In this document: in pieces, positions 3,620-5,624 of the stretch
Layout: each line of letters begins with the position of its first letter
How positions within the stretch are numbered: position 1 is the stretch's first letter
Assembly (NCBI GenBank): GCA_017483425.1
Contig: JAFUWM010000122.1
Span: 1-5,624 of the forward strand
Length of the DNA: 5,624 nt
DNA from: Lachnospiraceae bacterium
GTDB lineage: Bacteria > Bacillota > Clostridia > Lachnospirales > Lachnospiraceae
Reading direction: 5' to 3'
Position numbers and translations under genes: made by a program
The notes under the pieces: generated by a model
The model's input: the letters and a program-made list of their open reading frames with translations, nothing else
What the model was told of the DNA's origin: nothing
The model's database searches: none

Positions 3620-5624
3620 TCAAGCCTTAAATGGCTCATTCAGATCCTGCGTACCGGGGATAGCGAAAAGACCGTCCTTTATTACCACATACCTGTTTCC
3701 TGCCGCATCGACCGAAGCGATCTCTCCCAGCTCTTCATACGGAAGCGTGATATCCGTATGACAGTGGAAGTAAGCTTTCACGGGATCGCTTTTTCTGTAC
3801 TTCAGTGTATGCTCGTTATCTTTGGCAATAAGTTCCCTGCCATCGGGATTATATGTGTGAAGCTCCTCTTCCCTCGAATAGCAGGTATCGCCCACTGCGA
3901 AATGAGGCCCTGTCTTTTCGGCAATAAGAATAGGTAGCTTATCAAATATGCCATACTTCTTTGCCATGACATACGCTGTCGTGTTGGTTCCTATAGCAAA
4001 TTCGCCCATGGGAAGCGTCTTATGATGAAAGAGTATGTTTTCCTCGATATACCTGCGGTTCTCCTCTTCGCTCTCAAAGTTCCCGCAGGAATAATCCCTG
4101 ACAAAGCCATCCTCGAAATCAAACTTAAGATCTTTGAAAATAAGACCGTTGATATATACCTGCGACACATGGAGCGTACCATTAGTGCCTGTAAGCTGAG
4201 GCGAAGTAAAAACCTCTCCCACAGGAATGTTAACATCCGCCACACAGTTCTCAAACACGCTCTCGTGTTTTATGTCGACTAGTGGATGAAGCTGTATCCT
4301 GATATCGGTAAGATTTCCGTTTTTCCCCTTAATCTCAACACATTCGCCTTTTTCAAGCTGCTCAATGATGCATTGCTGCATCCTTTGATACTTATTATAT
4401 GGAAGCGTATTTATGTCAACTGTTTCTTTGAATATCTCCTTGAAATCCTTTCCTATCGCAGGCACAGGGTATGATATGATCGTAAGCGATCTTTCTTCAC
4501 CGGGAATGTATTTATTCTGGATCTCAGACTCTCTTGATATAAGCTCCGTCCTGAGCTTTGCCTGCTTATCGGTAAGCCGGAGCGACTCCTCATGGTTTAC
4601 GGGTATGAAATCCTCCATGCCGAAGCGCTCCATCACTGCCGGTCCCGCAAAGACTGAGGCAAGCTCCTTCACCTCTTCGTAGGTATTTTCCACGACCTCA
4701 AGCTTACGCTCCATATATGCCCTGTCAAGAAATAAAGCCTGATCCTCCCTGTGATCATAGTCCATCTGCTCATTGACAAGGTCTCCGTAATATCCGACTC
4801 TTGATATCCCGTTCCTCACGGCAGCGTGAAGACCTTTCCTGTATATCGTCGTATCAAGCCCTGCTTTCCTGAAGCCTTCTATTGATGCCTTAACCAGCCT
4901 CTCAAAGCCAAGATTATATCTGATATTAACGGTTTTCTTTTTTGACAGATCCTTTCCCGTGACCTTGAAGCCCGTGATATACCCCTGCACAAAGGTATCC
5001 GCCATCCTTTCTATATCCGCTTCGGGAAGGGAACCCATGAATTCCGCGAGCTTTCTCGTGTCATCACTCACGTACTCGCCGAATTTATCAAGATATGAAA
5101 TATCCCTCAGATCAGATCCCAGAATGATCTGCTTCGCGAAATCTCTTGCAGGATCGACCACATCCCTGATCCTGTCTGCAACCGTCACGTCTGTATAGTC
5201 GGTTATAAATCCCGTGAGGATGGAGTGGACATCAAGGGTAAGCGCTTCCAGAGTCTCTGCGGGATATATATTCTTCTCTCCGTCGGCTTCCGCCATGAAA
5301 GCCGTGTATATCTCAAGAAACACCTCATACAGTATCGTGATGTCCTCAAGCCGTATGTCTCCCTCCGCGGCAAAGGGGATCACCGACGTCAGCTCATATG
5401 CAAGAAAGGATAAAAGCCTTCCCATGTCTGTACCGAAAAGAGATACGGCATATACAGGATTCGTATAGGCCCGATCATATTTTTCAGGCTTCAGATCCTC
5501 ATAAGTCCCGTGAAGTAAAAATCCGGCCTCCCTGCGGAAGTATTCCCCATAGGGCTTCGGTATCTCACGCTCCGAAGCAAGTGATACCAGCCTCTCTTTT
5601 GCAAGGTCATGTCTTTCCCTGAGA
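3620..5624 (-). CDS. Peptidase family M29 aminopeptidase with N-terminal extension (partial, 5' end missing)
   Basis: The frame is open to the right edge, giving 667 C-terminal residues; ATG 5425 is internal, because 66 codons precede it without a stop. Family M29 enzymes (AmpS, AmpT) are cytoplasmic two-metal aminopeptidases that remove N-terminal residues from peptides. The C-terminal third carries the family signature. Window residue 470 is the Glu of NIPVGEVFTSP, 541 the Glu of MGEFAIGTNT, and 574 the His of KTGPHFAVGDTCY. Residues 622 and 624 are the His and Asp of FHCHTDI, matching the HxD ligand pair. All expected ligands are present. Typical M29 proteins have about 370-410 residues, so the first 300 or more residues here, rich in charged helices, form an added domain that I cannot identify. 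No signal peptide can be judged. It is convergent with the small-gene cassette and has no clear terminator of its own nearby. Confidence 0.88.
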   Translation of the reverse strand, partial: LRERHDLAKERLVSLASEREIPKPYGEYFRREAGFLLHGTYEDLKPEKYDRAYTNPVYAVSLFGTDMGRLLSFLAYELTSVIPFAAEGDIRLEDITILYEVFLEIYTAFMAEADGEKNIYPAETLEALTLDVHSILTGFITDYTDVTVADRIRDVVDPARDFAKQIILGSDLRDISYLDKFGEYVSDDTRKLAEFMGSLPEADIERMADTFVQGYITGFKVTGKDLSKKKTVNIRYNLGFERLVKASIEGFRKAGLDTTIYRKGLHAAVRNGISRVGYYGDLVNEQMDYDHREDQALFLDRAYMERKLEVVENTYEEVKELASVFAGPAVMERFGMEDFIPVNHEESLRLTDKQAKLRTELISRESEIQNKYIPGEERSLTIISYPVPAIGKDFKEIFKETVDINTLPYNKYQRMQQCIIEQLEKGECVEIKGKNGNLTDIRIQLHPLVDIKHESVFENCVADVNIPVGEVFTSPQLTGTNGTLHVSQVYINGLIFKDLKFDFEDGFVRDYSCGNFESEEENRRYIEENILFHHKTLPMGEFAIGTNTTAYVMAKKYGIFDKLPILIAEKTGPHFAVGDTCYSREEELHTYNPDGRELIAKDNEHTLKYRKSDPVKAYFHCHTDITLPYEELGEIASVDAAGNRYVVIKDGLFAIPGTQDLNEPFKA

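Noticed and set aside
3600..3620. AT-rich dyad TAATT-TT-AATTA and TAGTA-GT-TACTA next to the aminopeptidase stop
   Set aside because: Arms of five AT-rich bases are expected by chance, and there is no stem and T-run pattern of a terminator.
5214..5622. Plus-strand open frames near the right edge
   Set aside because: They are antisense to the M29 protein frame, which runs without a stop to the edge.

Overview
The window looks chromosomal and comes from a low-to-mid GC Firmicute, most likely a Clostridia member of the Lachnospiraceae type. The basis is the A/G-rich Shine-Dalgarno sites, tightly overlapping pur genes, a clostridial-looking PurE and PurM, and a long M29 aminopeptidase. The taxon is inferred from protein character only; no search was run.

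Layout. Positions 1-2242 (minus strand) carry a de novo purine biosynthesis operon read right to left: purE, purM, purN and the first 25 codons of purD, which leaves the window at its left edge. The genes overlap by 1, 7 and 4 bases, each with its own Shine-Dalgarno site. A strong promoter lies at about 2289-2327, giving a leader of roughly 40 bases with no room for a purine riboswitch. PurM makes AIR, PurE carboxylates it (directly or through N5-CAIR), PurN formylates GAR and PurD makes GAR.

Positions 2330-3610 are an accessory island between the two housekeeping blocks. From left to right it holds: a decayed coding remnant with an in-frame amber codon; an AT-rich spacer with two inverted repeats; a near-consensus sigma-A promoter; a 53-residue protein of unknown function; a GC-rich stem-loop; a 63-residue ribbon-helix-helix protein; a strong intrinsic terminator; a 17-codon reading frame with good start signals that stops at once; and, on the opposite strand, a fragment of an IS5/IS1182-type transposase. 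The two small intact genes look like a compact co-transcribed regulatory cassette left from a mobile or plasmid-like element.

Positions 3620-5624 (minus strand) hold the C-terminal 667 residues of a peptidase family M29 metallo-aminopeptidase whose start lies beyond the right edge. All expected metal ligands are present, and a large extra domain precedes the catalytic one.

The part most likely to be undescribed is the 2700-3310 cassette: dyad, promoter, small charged protein, GC hairpin, RHH protein and terminator.
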